Below, in pieces: positions 1 through 8,964 of a DNA stretch of 17,630 nt. Position 1 is the first letter of the stretch. Every line of letters begins with the position of its first letter. The notes below the pieces were generated by a model. The model saw only the letters and a list, made by a program, of their open reading frames with translations. It was not told the DNA's origin and searched no databases. Source of the stretch: Sphingobacteriales bacterium (GTDB lineage Bacteria; Bacteroidota; Bacteroidia; Chitinophagales; JADIYW01); contig JADJYT010000008.1 of the NCBI GenBank assembly GCA_016719635.1, positions 1 to 17,630 of the forward strand. Direction: 5' to 3'. The translations under genes were made by a program, and so were the position numbers.

Positions 1-44
1 AATCTATCTTAAGGGTTTAACAATAAATATCTATAACAGACGTA

Positions 45-3000
45 TTACTCCTTTATCAGTTTAACTGTGCGTTTTAGATCCTCTCCAACCTGAATAAAAT
101 ACACTCCTTTTTCCAAACCATTTAATCTAACAATCGTCGTTTCATACATTATTTTATTGCTTAATAAAATCTGGCCTAATAGATTGCGAATAGTGTACAT
201 GTTACCAACATATTTACGAGTGGTTTTTAGCAGTACATCACCGGAAGCAGGATTTGGATATACGGAAAATGATTGCTCTGAGATGGATTGATTTATGCCC
301 GTTGAATTGTTTACCGTAAGAACCACCGTATTAGTTGTATCTGAACAACCACCAGAGGATATAATACACCTGAATTGCTGATTATTATTACTCAATGCAG
401 CGTTTAATACCTTCAGGGTATCCTTATCCGTTCCGGTGTATTGACCGGCATTGCTTATGTTTTGAAAACCTAGCCCCAGATTAGTTTGCCATTGATAAGT
501 TAACCGGTGAAACAGATGCACTAACTATAAATTGAGCTATTTCTCCAATATTCACAGTTTGGTTAGTTGGTTCTGCTACAATGCTAACTCCTGAAAGTAA
601 GTTTACATTTAACAGTGAAGAAGTAGCTGTACAGTTTCCATTAGCCACTGTAACCCGTATAGTTACCTGCTGTGGTGACTATTATGAGATGATGTTAAAG
701 CGCCCGTTGACCACGTATTATTGGTAGAACTGGATGATGTTAACGTCACACTTCCACCGGGACATAAGGAAGTTGAACCGCTAGGAGTGATAACTGGTGT
801 TGACGGTATTGTATTTACCATTACTGAAATACTTGCCGTTGGTGCACACAGCCCTACCGTTGGTGTAAAGGTGTAGGTTGATGTTCCTGCATTAGCGGTG
901 CTAATATTGGAAGGGCTCCAGGTTCCGGTAATGCCATTAGTAGAGGTAGTTGGTAAACTACCCGGTGTTGCGCCTACGCAATATGGACCATACGAATTAA
1001 ATGTTGTGTAATATTCGCATTTATGGTGACTGTACGTGTAGCAGTAGTGGCACACAGCCCTGCCGTTGGTGTAAAGGTGTAGGTTGATGTTCCTGCATTA
1101 GCGGTGCTAATATTGGAAGGGCTCCAGGTTCCGGTAATGCCATTAGTAGAGGTAGTTGGTAAACTACCCGGTGTTGCGCCTACGCAATATGGACCATACG
1201 AATTAAATGTTGGTGTAATATTCGCATTTATGGTGACTGTACGTGTAGCAGTAGTGGCACACAGCCCTGCCGTTGGTGTAAAGGTGTAGGTTGATGTTCC
1301 TGCATTAGCGGTGCTAATATTGGAAGGGCTCCAGGTTCCGGTAATGCCATTAGTAGAGGTAGTTGGTAAACTACCCGGTGTTGCGCCTACGCAATATGGA
1401 ATTACACGAATTAAATGTTGGTGTAATATTCGCATTTATGGTGACTGTACGTGTAGCAGTAGTGGCACACAGCCCTGCCGTTGGTGTAAAGGTGTAGGTT
1501 GATGTTCCTGCATTAGCGGTGCTAATATTGGAAGGGCTCCAGGTTCCTGTAATGCCATTGCTGGACGTAGTTGGTAAACTGCCTGGTGTTGCTCCTACAC
1601 AATATGGTCCATACGTATTAAACGTTGGGGCAGTATTGGTATTAACAGTTATTGTTGTTGCAGCAGACATTGCATTGCAGTTACCATTAGATACTGTAAC
1701 GGTAAAAGTTCCATTACTCGTAACTGTTATAGATTGTGTTGTAGCTCCAGTTGACCAGACATTTCCCGTTGTACTCGAAGAGGTTAAAGTAACTGATCCT
1801 CCCTGACAAAAGCTTGTTGGACCACTTGCACTTATAGTTGGCGCGGTTGGAGGTGAGACCACATTCACTGTAATTGAACGAGTATTTACAGAACAACCAT
1901 TGCTATTGGTTATTTTACAATAATATGCTCCAGAACTTGTAGCTGAATAACTTGAAGAAGTAACACCATTTATTAATATTCCATTTTTATACCACTCATA
2001 TGTATAACCGGCTCCGGTGGTAGGACGAATTGTAACAAAAGATCCAGAACAAAAAGTTGTAGGACCGGATAAACTGACTGAAGTATCAGGATTAAGAACA
2101 ATATACTTTTTAACAGGAGTCCAGTGTTCATCATCAGAATACGGATTCGTTGCAATCACTCTTAGTTTATAATTACGGGTTGTATCCCATACTGAGGGAG
2201 GTAGGTTTATATTAAAAGTTCCCACATATTGGGTGCTTGTTCCGGTTACAATACTATCAATATTTTGCGGAGTATTAAAGTTTCCATTAGCGTCTGATAA
2301 TTGCAGATAAAATATGTTGTTAGCAACACTATAATTGCCTACAGCAGTAAATTGAAGCTGGTAATTTGTATTTTCGTTTGGACCTATACAAGGAGGGTTT
2401 GGTTGAATTACTTGAGAAGTATAAATAGCATAGTCGTTGGGGGTCCATTCACAATTGTATCCTCTACCATTACTTGAGTTGTATAAATTTTCATCATAAA
2501 ATCCAAAAACATTTCTAGATGTGTTTGTCCAAGACGTTGAATATACCGCATTATCAAAATATTGGAATCCATTAACCTGATAAATGGTATATATTGTTGT
2601 CCATTGTTCTACACTAGGGTCATACCTTAAAAAAGCCTTATTCTGTTGGCTTTGTTGCAAATCTGTAACTAGACAATAACCATAGCCTTGAAATGAAAAT
2701 CCGTTAAATATCAAGCATGTCGCACCACTTTGACAAGCATAACGTATATTTGGATTTGAACTGAGTGGCGATGGCTTATTATACCAAACATCAATTACTG
2801 GATCATATTGGTAAAATGCTCCAGGTCCCCAAAGTACATATCCAAAATTATCAATAGAAAAGCCTCTAGGTTTATTTGGTACACTAGGCAATAATATACC
2901 GAGTGAACCGCTAAAATTAATGTCTGCTTTTCTGAGAAAGACATCCACAGCCGGATTGTATTCCCAAACTTCATTTACTGGGAAATTATTTAATGTATTT

Positions 3001-3485
3001 GAATTATATGCAGTTGTAACACCAGAGACTATGTAGAGTTTGTTATTTAGAACAAAATACGCTGGCGCTGACTTGGTGGAGCCTGGGAATTGTTGCTTTG
3101 ACGACCAGGAATTGTTAATTGGATTATATTCATATATCCTAGGGATTCCGCCAGCATTTGCCAAGATATAACCTTTACCATTAATACTGCAACTTGCCAT
3201 TACATTAGTAATGTAACCAATTGATTGTTTTGTAATGTAAGTATCTGAATATCTCTCATACCGATAAAAACCCGCATTACTACCGCAAAAAACAGAATCA
3301 CCTATAGCAAAAGCAATTGTTTGCTGGGCGTCACAGGTTGCATTGCTACATCCATTTACTGTGGGGACATTTATTTTATTCAACCAGATGCCAGTAGTTT
3401 GAGCATAAATATTATCAATATTATTAATCAGAGTCAATAAAAAAGTAACAAAATACAACAACGTATTTAAATTAATTAGCCTCAT
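45..3485 (-). CDS. T9SS-secreted Kelch/Ig-like repeat surface protein (frame broken)
   Basis: This is a large secreted protein of about 1,150 residues, read from ATG 3485 to the TAA at 45-47. Residues 1-28 form a signal peptide (hydrophobic run LLYFVTFLLTLI, cleavage after IYA). Residues 30-350 hold Kelch/propeller-like motifs such as YEYNPINNSW and YDPVIDVWYNK. From about residue 465 come Ig/PKD-like domains with paired cysteines (TTFCSG, TSFCQGG), then four tandem 69-residue repeats (YCVGATPGSLPTTS, TGTWSPSNIS). The last 80 residues are a type A T9SS sorting domain (SVYPNPASGDV, GVYFIQ, KLIKE), so the product should be exported and anchored or released by the type IX system. The frame is clean for the first 704 residues, then shifts near 1400, 1007, 685, 658 and 505; each shift restores the expected sequence. 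The start overlaps the upstream gene's stop by 4 bp. A role in adhesion is inference. Confidence 0.85.
810..1637 (-). repeat. Four tandem 207-bp coding repeats
   Basis: Four head-to-tail copies of a roughly 207-bp unit encode a 69-residue repeat. The landmark GGTGTAAAGGTGTAGGTTG (+ strand) begins at 862, 1068, 1275 and 1483, giving spacings of 206, 207 and 208 bp. The middle copies are almost identical in DNA. The outer copies diverge: the first in protein order has TTSSNG, and the last ends TVGLCAPTASISV. The 206 and 208 spacings come from one lost base near 1007 (TGTTGTG for TGTTGGTG) and one gained base with several changes near 1400. Both break the frame. Near-identical tandem copies are prone to recombination and to misassembly, so copy number may not be reliable. 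Confidence 0.9.
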
Positions 3486-4150
3486 ATAAAATCTATTTTA
3501 CAATTATTATGATCAAAATTTTCACTGTTGTTTAATTTAAACCTGTTTAAATTGTTGACATGCCAGTCAAGACAAGGCGTATTTTCATTTACCCTTTGCA
3601 TCAGTACTTTCACCGTCTTCAAGAATTCAATATTCCAAAGGCGGTAAGTATCAGAAGCTTGTCCGTACCAGTCCTGACAGTTCAGTTGTTGCTTAAATCT
3701 TGTCAATACATCATTCCATACTAAGCCTTCTCTGAATGATCCTCTCTGGAATTCCCTTTGAAGTTCAGCTTGCATATCCCGGATGCCTTGAGCATTACAA
3801 TTTTTAAGTTTCAGGTACCTTTTATGGTCAATAAACCTCCAATTGCCGGTTTTTATTCGGGCAACGATGTAACGGTTAGTTGGCTGTGGGGAATTACTTG
3901 CCAGTGTATACAACACCAGGTCTTTGCTTTCATCGGGTGGCGCGGCGCGGTTAAAGGCCTGCAAATAGGCAAAATGGGCCTGGGCTTTGCCCGTCTCATC
4001 CTTATATCTTCTGCTATTGAAGAACCATTCTTCAAAGCCAAACCCGTAACGATGTTCGTGGGTTGTGTTGTTGGTGCTTTTACCTTGAGCCCCACTTGGC
4101 AATTGCCACAGGTGTTTATGGTCGTAGCTCAGTCGTATATAATATGCCAT
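3482..4150 (-). CDS. Hypothetical protein, 222 aa, translationally coupled to the surface protein
   Basis: This is an intact frame from ATG 4150 to TGA 3482-3484; its last bases form ATGA with the start of the downstream T9SS protein, suggesting translational coupling. I do not recognise the family with confidence. The most distinctive stretch is YGFGFEEWFFN at residues 35-45, followed by NRYIVARIKTGNWRFI around 92-107. The second half is rich in charged and aromatic residues and looks helical. There is no signal peptide or membrane segment, so it should be cytoplasmic. The GFGxEEWxF stretch recalls the N-terminal part of some restriction-associated or HNH-endonuclease-linked proteins, but I see no HNH, PD-(D/E)xK or other catalytic motif here, so that link is weak. 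A divergent XRE regulator lies 258 bp upstream. Coding is convincing; function is open. Confidence 0.8.
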   Translation of the reverse strand: MAYYIRLSYDHKHLWQLPSGAQGKSTNNTTHEHRYGFGFEEWFFNSRRYKDETGKAQAHFAYLQAFNRAAPPDESKDLVLYTLASNSPQPTNRYIVARIKTGNWRFIDHKRYLKLKNCNAQGIRDMQAELQREFQRGSFREGLVWNDVLTRFKQQLNCQDWYGQASDTYRLWNIEFLKTVKVLMQRVNENTPCLDWHVNNLNRFKLNNSENFDHNNCKIDFI

Positions 4151-4408
4151 GGTGTTGAATTAATTCTTAAAGTTTGTCTTTATCATCCTGAATCAATTCC
4201 GCTCAGCTCTTTTATTCTTCATCCTTAGAACATCCCCTGCCTACTCTATTTTTCTTCGATCGTTAATGTATTTCCACATTTTCATCTAATCAATTATTTA
4301 ACTTTTTGTATAATAATTTATTATTAATAATAACAAATTTAGTATATTTAATAACTTTTTCAAATAAAAATTGTCTTTTTGTTTGTCAAATATGTGTGAC
4401 TTTTGCTA
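4151..4408. promoter_or_regulatory. AT-rich divergent intergenic region with 16-bp palindrome
   Basis: This spacer separates the 222-aa gene (-) from the XRE regulator (+) and should hold both promoters. It is very AT-rich. It contains one perfect palindrome, TTATTATTAATAATAA at 4318-4333, which could be an operator for the neighbouring regulator, but pure A/T palindromes also arise by chance. I found no convincing Bacteroidota -33/-7 pair (TTTG and TAnnTTTG). Confidence 0.4.
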
Positions 4409-4762
4409 ATGCAAATGCACATAGGCTTACAAATAAAACTGGCGCGTATAGCAAAGGGTTTAACCCAGCAGGAATTGGCGGAGCGTATCTTCAAAACACG
4501 CCCGCTGGTATCGCATATTGAGCAAAGGGGCGAGGTAAACGAAAAAACACTGGCGGATATAAGAAAGATATTGGATATGTCTGAGCAAAATAACCCGGTA
4601 AGCAAAGATAGCGTAGGCTATGATGCTAATGTGCAGCAAAAGTTTTTACAGCAGGAAGTGGAACACCTGCTGCGCGAAATTGAACTGCTCAAAAGCGAAA
4701 ATGAGGTTCTGCGCCAGTTGGCCGATACTCAAAAGCAACTGATTGAAAGGTTAAAGGGATAA
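4409..4762 (+). CDS. XRE-family helix-turn-helix regulator with C-terminal coiled coil
   Basis: This is a small DNA-binding protein of about 117 residues. The first 60 residues form an XRE/Cro-type HTH: IKLARIAKGLTQQELAERI is helices 1-2, TRPLVSHIEQRG is the recognition helix region, and EKTLADIRKILDM is the closing helices. Residues 75-117 are a long charged helix with leucine spacing (LLREIELLKSENEVLRQLA), probably a dimerising coiled coil. Three in-frame starts are possible: TTG 4403, ATG 4409 and ATG 4415. I chose 4409 because none has a ribosome-binding site and the HTH begins just after it. The frame is intact. It may regulate itself and the divergent 222-aa/surface-protein pair; that is inferred from position only. 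Confidence 0.85.
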   Translation: MQMHIGLQIKLARIAKGLTQQELAERIFKTRPLVSHIEQRGEVNEKTLADIRKILDMSEQNNPVSKDSVGYDANVQQKFLQQEVEHLLREIELLKSENEVLRQLADTQKQLIERLKG

Positions 4763-4940
4763 CGGCAAGACCTTTCTTAAAGCAATATTCCTCTCGCCGC
4801 TCGAAAGGACAATAAAAGAAACCTGTAATCGTAATGACAAGAGAGGAAATTTCTGTGTGCCAGAATTAGTTTCAACTAAACACACTTCTACACATCATAA
4901 TTCAGCACACTCTGCGCCCATCGTTCTATTTCTTCTGTTT
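4763..4940. other. Convergent intergenic spacer
   Basis: This spacer lies between the XRE gene (+) and metH part 2 (-), so transcription converges here. Only weak inverted repeats are visible (CCTTTC at 4771-4776 with GAAAGG at 4803-4808), with no clear U-tract terminator and no convincing gene. Confidence 0.4.
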
Positions 4941-7597
4941 TCATGTTTTTCGTTTCGCATAATCTTCCACCTGGTCTTTGGCTATCTTACCTATGCCGAA
5001 ATACTTACTGTCTGGATGCGAGAAATACCATCCGCTTACGCTCGATGCCGGATACATCGCATTGCTTTCCGTTAAAATAATGCCGGCATTCTTTTCTGCA
5101 TCCAGCAACTTAAATAGCATCGGTTTTTCGGTATGGTCCGGGCAGGCCGGATAGCCCGGCGCCGGACGAATACCTTCGTATTTTTCCTTGATCAGCTCAT
5201 CGTTGCCCAGCTGCTCATGCAGGGCATATCCCCACCATTCCTTGCGTACCCGCTCGTGCATGCGTTCGGCGAACGCTTCTGCCAATCGGTCCGCCAAAGC
5301 CGCCAGCATGATCTTGTTGTAGTCATCGTGCTGTTCTTCAAAATGTTTCAGCCATTTTTCAATACCGATCCCGGTGGTCACGGCAAAGCCGCCGATGTAA
5401 TCCTGTTTGCCGCTTTCTTTCGGCGCCACAAAATCACTCAGGCAGTAGTTCGGAAGTCCTTCCCCTTTCTTGTTTTGCTGGCGCAGGTGGTGCAGAGACA
5501 CACCCCTTAATCCCCTCTCAAGAGGGGAAACCGGTTCCTGCTCGTTATTTTCGGAAGCAGTAATGATAATATCATCTGTATCGCTGTTGGCTTCAAAAAA
5601 CCCGATGACCGCTTTTGCCGTCAGCCATTTTTCGGCAATGATTGTATCGAGTAAGGCATTGGCGTCATGGAACAATTTTTTCGCTTCCACGCCCACAATC
5701 TTATCTTCTAAGATATTCGGATACTTTCCGTGCAATTCCCAGGTGGAGAAAAAGGGTGTCCAGTCAATATACGGCCGTATTTCCGACAAATCGTACTCTT
5801 CAAAAACCCGGGTGCCCAGGAAACTTGGTTTCGGCGGGTTGTAGTGTTCCCAGTCTAACTGCAATTTGTTTTTGCGGGCCTCTTCGAGCGAAATATAATC
5901 TTTGATGATTTGTTTGCCCTGATGCCTTTCGCGCATCATCTCGTATTCCGATTTGATATCGGAGATAAATTTATCTCTGTTGTCTTTGTTTAACAAGGAA
6001 CTTGCTACCGGTACACTGCGGGAAGCATCCAGTACGTGTATGGTAGGCTGGTCGTAATTGGGTTCGATCTTAACGGCGGTATGTATCTTGGAGGTCGTGG
6101 CTCCGCCAATCAGCAGAGGCTGTTTCATGCCGCGGCGTTTCATTTCTTTCGCCACAAATACCATCTCATCGAGCGAAGGAGTAATCAGTCCGCTTAATCC
6201 GATGATGTCTGCCTGTTCTTTCTCGGCAGCATCCAGTATCTTGTCACAAGGCACCATCACGCCCAGGTCTACGATTTCAAAATTATTACAGGCCAACACC
6301 ACGCCCACAATATTTTTTCCGATGTCGTGAACGTCGCCCTTAACGGTGGCCAATAAGATTTTGCCCTGTTTGTTGCTTTCCCCTGCCTCTTTGGAAGCCT
6401 CGATAAACGGCAGGAGATAAGCCACGGATTTCTTCATCACCCGTGCACTTTTCACCACCTGTGGCAGGAACATTTTGCCGGCTCCGAATAAATCACCTAC
6501 TACATTCATACCGTCCATCAGCGGGCCTTCAATGACGCTCAGTGGTTTGTCATACTGCTGCCGGCATTCTTCCGTATCTTCATCAATGAAGTCAACGATA
6601 CCCTTGACCAAGGCGTGTTTCAGGCGTTCCTGAACGGATTGGTTTCTCCACACCAGGTCTTCTTCTTTTTTCTTCGCAGTGCCTTTTACGGTTTCTGCGT
6701 ATTCCAGTAGTCGTTCAGTAGAGTCGTCTCTCCGGTTTAATAAGACATCTTCCACACGCTCTAATAATCCTTTCTCCACATTGTCGTAGACTTCTATCAT
6801 TGTCGGATTGACGATGCCCATATCCATGCCTTCCTGAATGGCGTGATACAGGAAAGCAGAGTGCATGGCCTCGCGTACAATATTGTTTCCCGGAAAGAGA
6901 AAAGAGACGTTGCTGACTCCGCCGCTGACGTGTGCCCCTTTCAGATGGGTGCGTATCCACTTCGTCGCCCGGAAGAAGTCCAGCGCATTGTTGCGGTGTT
7001 CTTCCATTCCTGTCGCCACCGGAAAATATTCGGGTCGAAGATGATATCGTTCGGATTGAATTGTACGTTGTTGACCAAGATGTCATAACTGCGCTGGCAG
7101 ATTTCTATCCTGCGTTCGTAGCTGTCGGCCTGTCCCTGTTCGTCAAAAGCCATGACCACCGTAAGCGGCGCCATATTTCCTGATCAATTTCGCCTGGCGG
7201 ATAAATTCTTCTTCTCCGCCTTTTTAAGCTGATGGAATTGACGATGCCTTTTCCCTGTATGCATTTCAATCCGGCTTCTATGATTTCCCATTTGGAAGAG
7301 TCTATCATAATCGGAATACGGGAAATTTCCGGTTCGGAGGCAATCAGGTTGAGGAATTTCACCATGGCTTTCGCCATCAATCATGCCCTCATCCATATTC
7401 ATCCAATACCTGTGCGCCGCGCGTACCTGATCCATCGCTACTGAAAGGGCGTCTTCAAAACGCTCTTCCTTGATCATTTTTAAAAACACCTTGGAGCCGG
7501 TTACGTTGGTACGTTCGCCGATATTGACAAAATTGGATGCTTTGGAAACGATTAAAGGTTCGAGTCCGGATAATTTAAGTAGGTTATTTTCTGACAT
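4941..7597 (-). CDS. metH: Methionine synthase part 2: folate, cobalamin and activation domains (MetH)
   Basis: This is the second half of cobalamin-dependent methionine synthase, about 885 residues, from ATG 7597 to TGA 4941-4943. It moves methyl from 5-methyl-THF to cob(I)alamin and on to homocysteine held by part 1. Residues 1-280 are the pterin-binding domain (NFVNIGERTNVTGS, IMIDSSKWEIIEAGLKC, GIVNSISLK). The cap and B12 domains follow, with the cobalamin motif DVHDIGKNIVGVVL (His ligand, about residue 423) and GLSGLITPSLDEM, GGATTSKIHTAVK. The C-terminal reactivation domain binds SAM (FVAPKESG, YIGGFAVTTG, RPAPGYPACPDH). The last 692 residues are one clean frame. Indels near 7390, 7225, 7170 and 7020 break the N-terminal part, but all conserved blocks can be recovered across frames. 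A palindromic element adds an in-frame PVSPLERGLRGV before LHHLRQQ. It is transcribed after metH part 1. Confidence 0.93.
5498..5528 (-). repeat. Palindromic repeat element inserted in frame in metH
   Basis: This 31-bp stretch, with core CCCCTCTCAAGAGGGG, is identical base for base to 7618-7648 between the two metH genes. It is read in frame as part of PVSPLERGLRGV in the activation-domain part of MetH, just before the conserved LHHLRQQ block. MetH proteins do not normally have this segment (family knowledge), so it looks like an acquired insertion tolerated in a surface loop. Confidence 0.8.
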
Positions 7598-7616
7598 TTT
7601 ACATTTATTGTTATCT

Positions 7617-7758
7617 CACACACCCCTTAATCCCCTCTCAAGAGGGGAATTCCGGACAGTGCTGTCTTTTCGTAATTGCTGTGATACAATGTAATTACGG
7701 ATTGGTTTATTACTGTCCGAATTTCCCTCCTACCAGGAGGGATTAAGGGAGGTGTTTT
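7617..7758. repeat. 140-bp inverted pair of palindromic elements (MITE-like)
   Basis: This fills most of the 168-bp gap between metH part 1 and part 2. The left arm (7617-7660) begins CACACCCCTTAATCCCC and ends TTCCGGACAGT. The right arm (7712-7758) is its imperfect reverse complement, beginning ACTGTCCGAATTTCCC and ending GGGAGGTGTTT. Each arm also has its own small palindrome (CCCCTCTCAAGAGGGG; CCCTCCTACCAGGAGGG). Inside lies a further match, CGTAATT at 7671-7677 with AATTACG at 7693-7699. The whole stretch can fold into one long hairpin in the metH transcript. It encodes no protein. It may be a non-autonomous mobile element, or a processing or attenuation site. Confidence 0.75.
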
Positions 7759-7765
7759 TCATGAT

Positions 7766-8782
7766 TTAATTTTCTATCTCTTGTAAACTATTTACTAATC
7801 TCGGTTTATATTCACTTGCTATCTCTGCAATACGTTTGATATGATCCGGTGTGGTGCCGCAAGCATCCGCCTAAGATATTGATGAGTCCCAGTTCCAGGA
7901 ATTCGCGGATTTGCTGTCCCATGATATCCGGTGTTTCATCATACGCACCGAATTCATTCGGCAGCCCGGCATTCGGATAGGCGCTCACCAGGAATGGGGC
8001 TTCTTTGGATAATATCTGCAGATATGGCCGCAGTTCCCTGGCACCTAATGCACAATTTAATCCAATGGAAAACAAGGGTACATGTGACAGGGAAATTAAA
8101 AGGCTTCCGTCGTTTGTCCGCTCAGGGTTCTTCCGCTGGCGTCGGTGATGGTCCCCGAAATCATGACGGGATATTCTTTGTCCAGGTCTTCGAAGAGTGT
8201 CTGAACGGCAAATAGCGCCGCTTTTGCATTTAACGTGTCAAAGATGGTTTCAATCAATAAAATATCTACTCCACCTTCGATTAACGCTTTTGCCTGTTCG
8301 TAATAGGCCTTTACCAGTTCATCAAATGTCACGGCGCGATATCCCGGGTCGTTAACATCCGGCGAGATGGAACAGGTCCGGTTGGTTGGTCCCATGGCAC
8401 CTGCCACGAAACGTGGTTTGTCCGGCTCTTTGGCGGTCATCTCATCAGCCACTTCCCGGGCAATTTTAGCGCTCTGGAAATTGATATCATATACCGCATC
8501 TTCCAGGTGATAGTCAGCCTGTGCAATGGTGGTGCCGCTGAAGGTATTGGTTTCCACGATATCGGCGCCGGCTTCAAAATACTGGCGATGAATGGCCTTG
8601 ATGATGTCCGGCCGTGTGATGGATAGTAAATCGTTATTGCCTTTCAGCGGGTAGGGGTGATTTTTAAAGTGCTCGCCCCTATAGTCTTCTTCTTCCAGGT
8701 TGTAGCGCTGTATCATGGTGCCCATGGCGCCATCCAGGATAAGGATGCGTTCCTGCGCGATTTTAGATAGTAATTCATTCAT
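7766..8782 (-). CDS. metH: Methionine synthase part 1: homocysteine S-methyltransferase domain
   Basis: This is the zinc-dependent homocysteine-binding half of methionine synthase, about 339 residues, from ATG 8782 to TAA 7766-7768. GTG 8794 is an alternative start, but ATG leads straight into the conserved ILILDGAMGTMIQRYNL. Other family blocks are PDIIKAIHRQYFEAGADI, ETNTFSGTT, VAGAMGPTNRT and LLIETIFDTLNAKAA. The zinc cysteines are visible: GLNCALGA gives the first, and the C-terminal CCGTTPDH pair is split by one extra T near 7860 (TGCTTGC for TGCTGC). A second frame break lies near 8096. Bacteroidota often encode MetH as two adjacent genes like this, so the split from part 2 is expected. 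The gene follows a SAM-I riboswitch and probably forms an operon with part 2. Confidence 0.93.
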
Positions 8783-8855
8783 AATCCGAGTCACTTTTTC
8801 TGTGTGAAAGATACATTCTGAACGGACAACTATATTTTGAGAGGGCTGAACTCAT
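8783..8855 (-). promoter_or_regulatory. metH leader between riboswitch and start codon (expression platform)
   Basis: These 73 bases lie between the 3' side of riboswitch helix P1 and the metH ATG. I see no strong GC hairpin followed by a U-tract, so control may be by a weak terminator or at translation initiation. A GTTCAG motif occurs twice in the same direction and so cannot form a stem. Confidence 0.4.
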
Positions 8856-8964
8856 CTTATCTTTTCCAGACAAGGTAGTCCGGATAGGATTTAGCACCTT
8901 CAAACATCAGATGTCTAGGGTTGCTAAGGTTTCTCAGGGCCTACTCCTCCACCTTTCAAAATAA
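8856..8964 (-). ncRNA. SAM-I (S-box) riboswitch
   Basis: The minus strand shows the S-box core in order: GGTGGAGG (+ strand 8946-8953), GAAACCTTAGCAACC with the kink-turn region (8919-8933), a small P3 stem ACATC/GATGT, GGTGCTAAATCCTATCC (8882-8898), and P4 CCGGAC-TACCTT-GTCTGG (8866-8883). P1 closes with TTATTTT pairing to AAGATAA (about 8958-8964 with 8857-8863, one G-U). This RNA binds S-adenosylmethionine. By family knowledge it turns off methionine genes when SAM is abundant. It sits 73 bases ahead of metH part 1 on the same strand, so it should control both MetH parts but not the divergent metF. Confidence 0.93.

Noticed and set aside
810..1637. Regular repeats suggesting a CRISPR array
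   Set aside because: The units are 207 bp, head to tail, without spacers, and encode protein repeats in frame.
1104..1806. Plus-strand open frames across the repeat region
   Set aside because: They are the antisense of the T9SS repeats and recur only because the DNA is duplicated.
3758..4228. 156-aa plus-strand frame
   Set aside because: It is antisense to the 222-aa gene, whose minus-strand composition and ATGA junction are more convincing.
7617..7758. Insertion sequence between the metH genes
   Set aside because: It is too short and has no transposase; at most it is a non-autonomous element.
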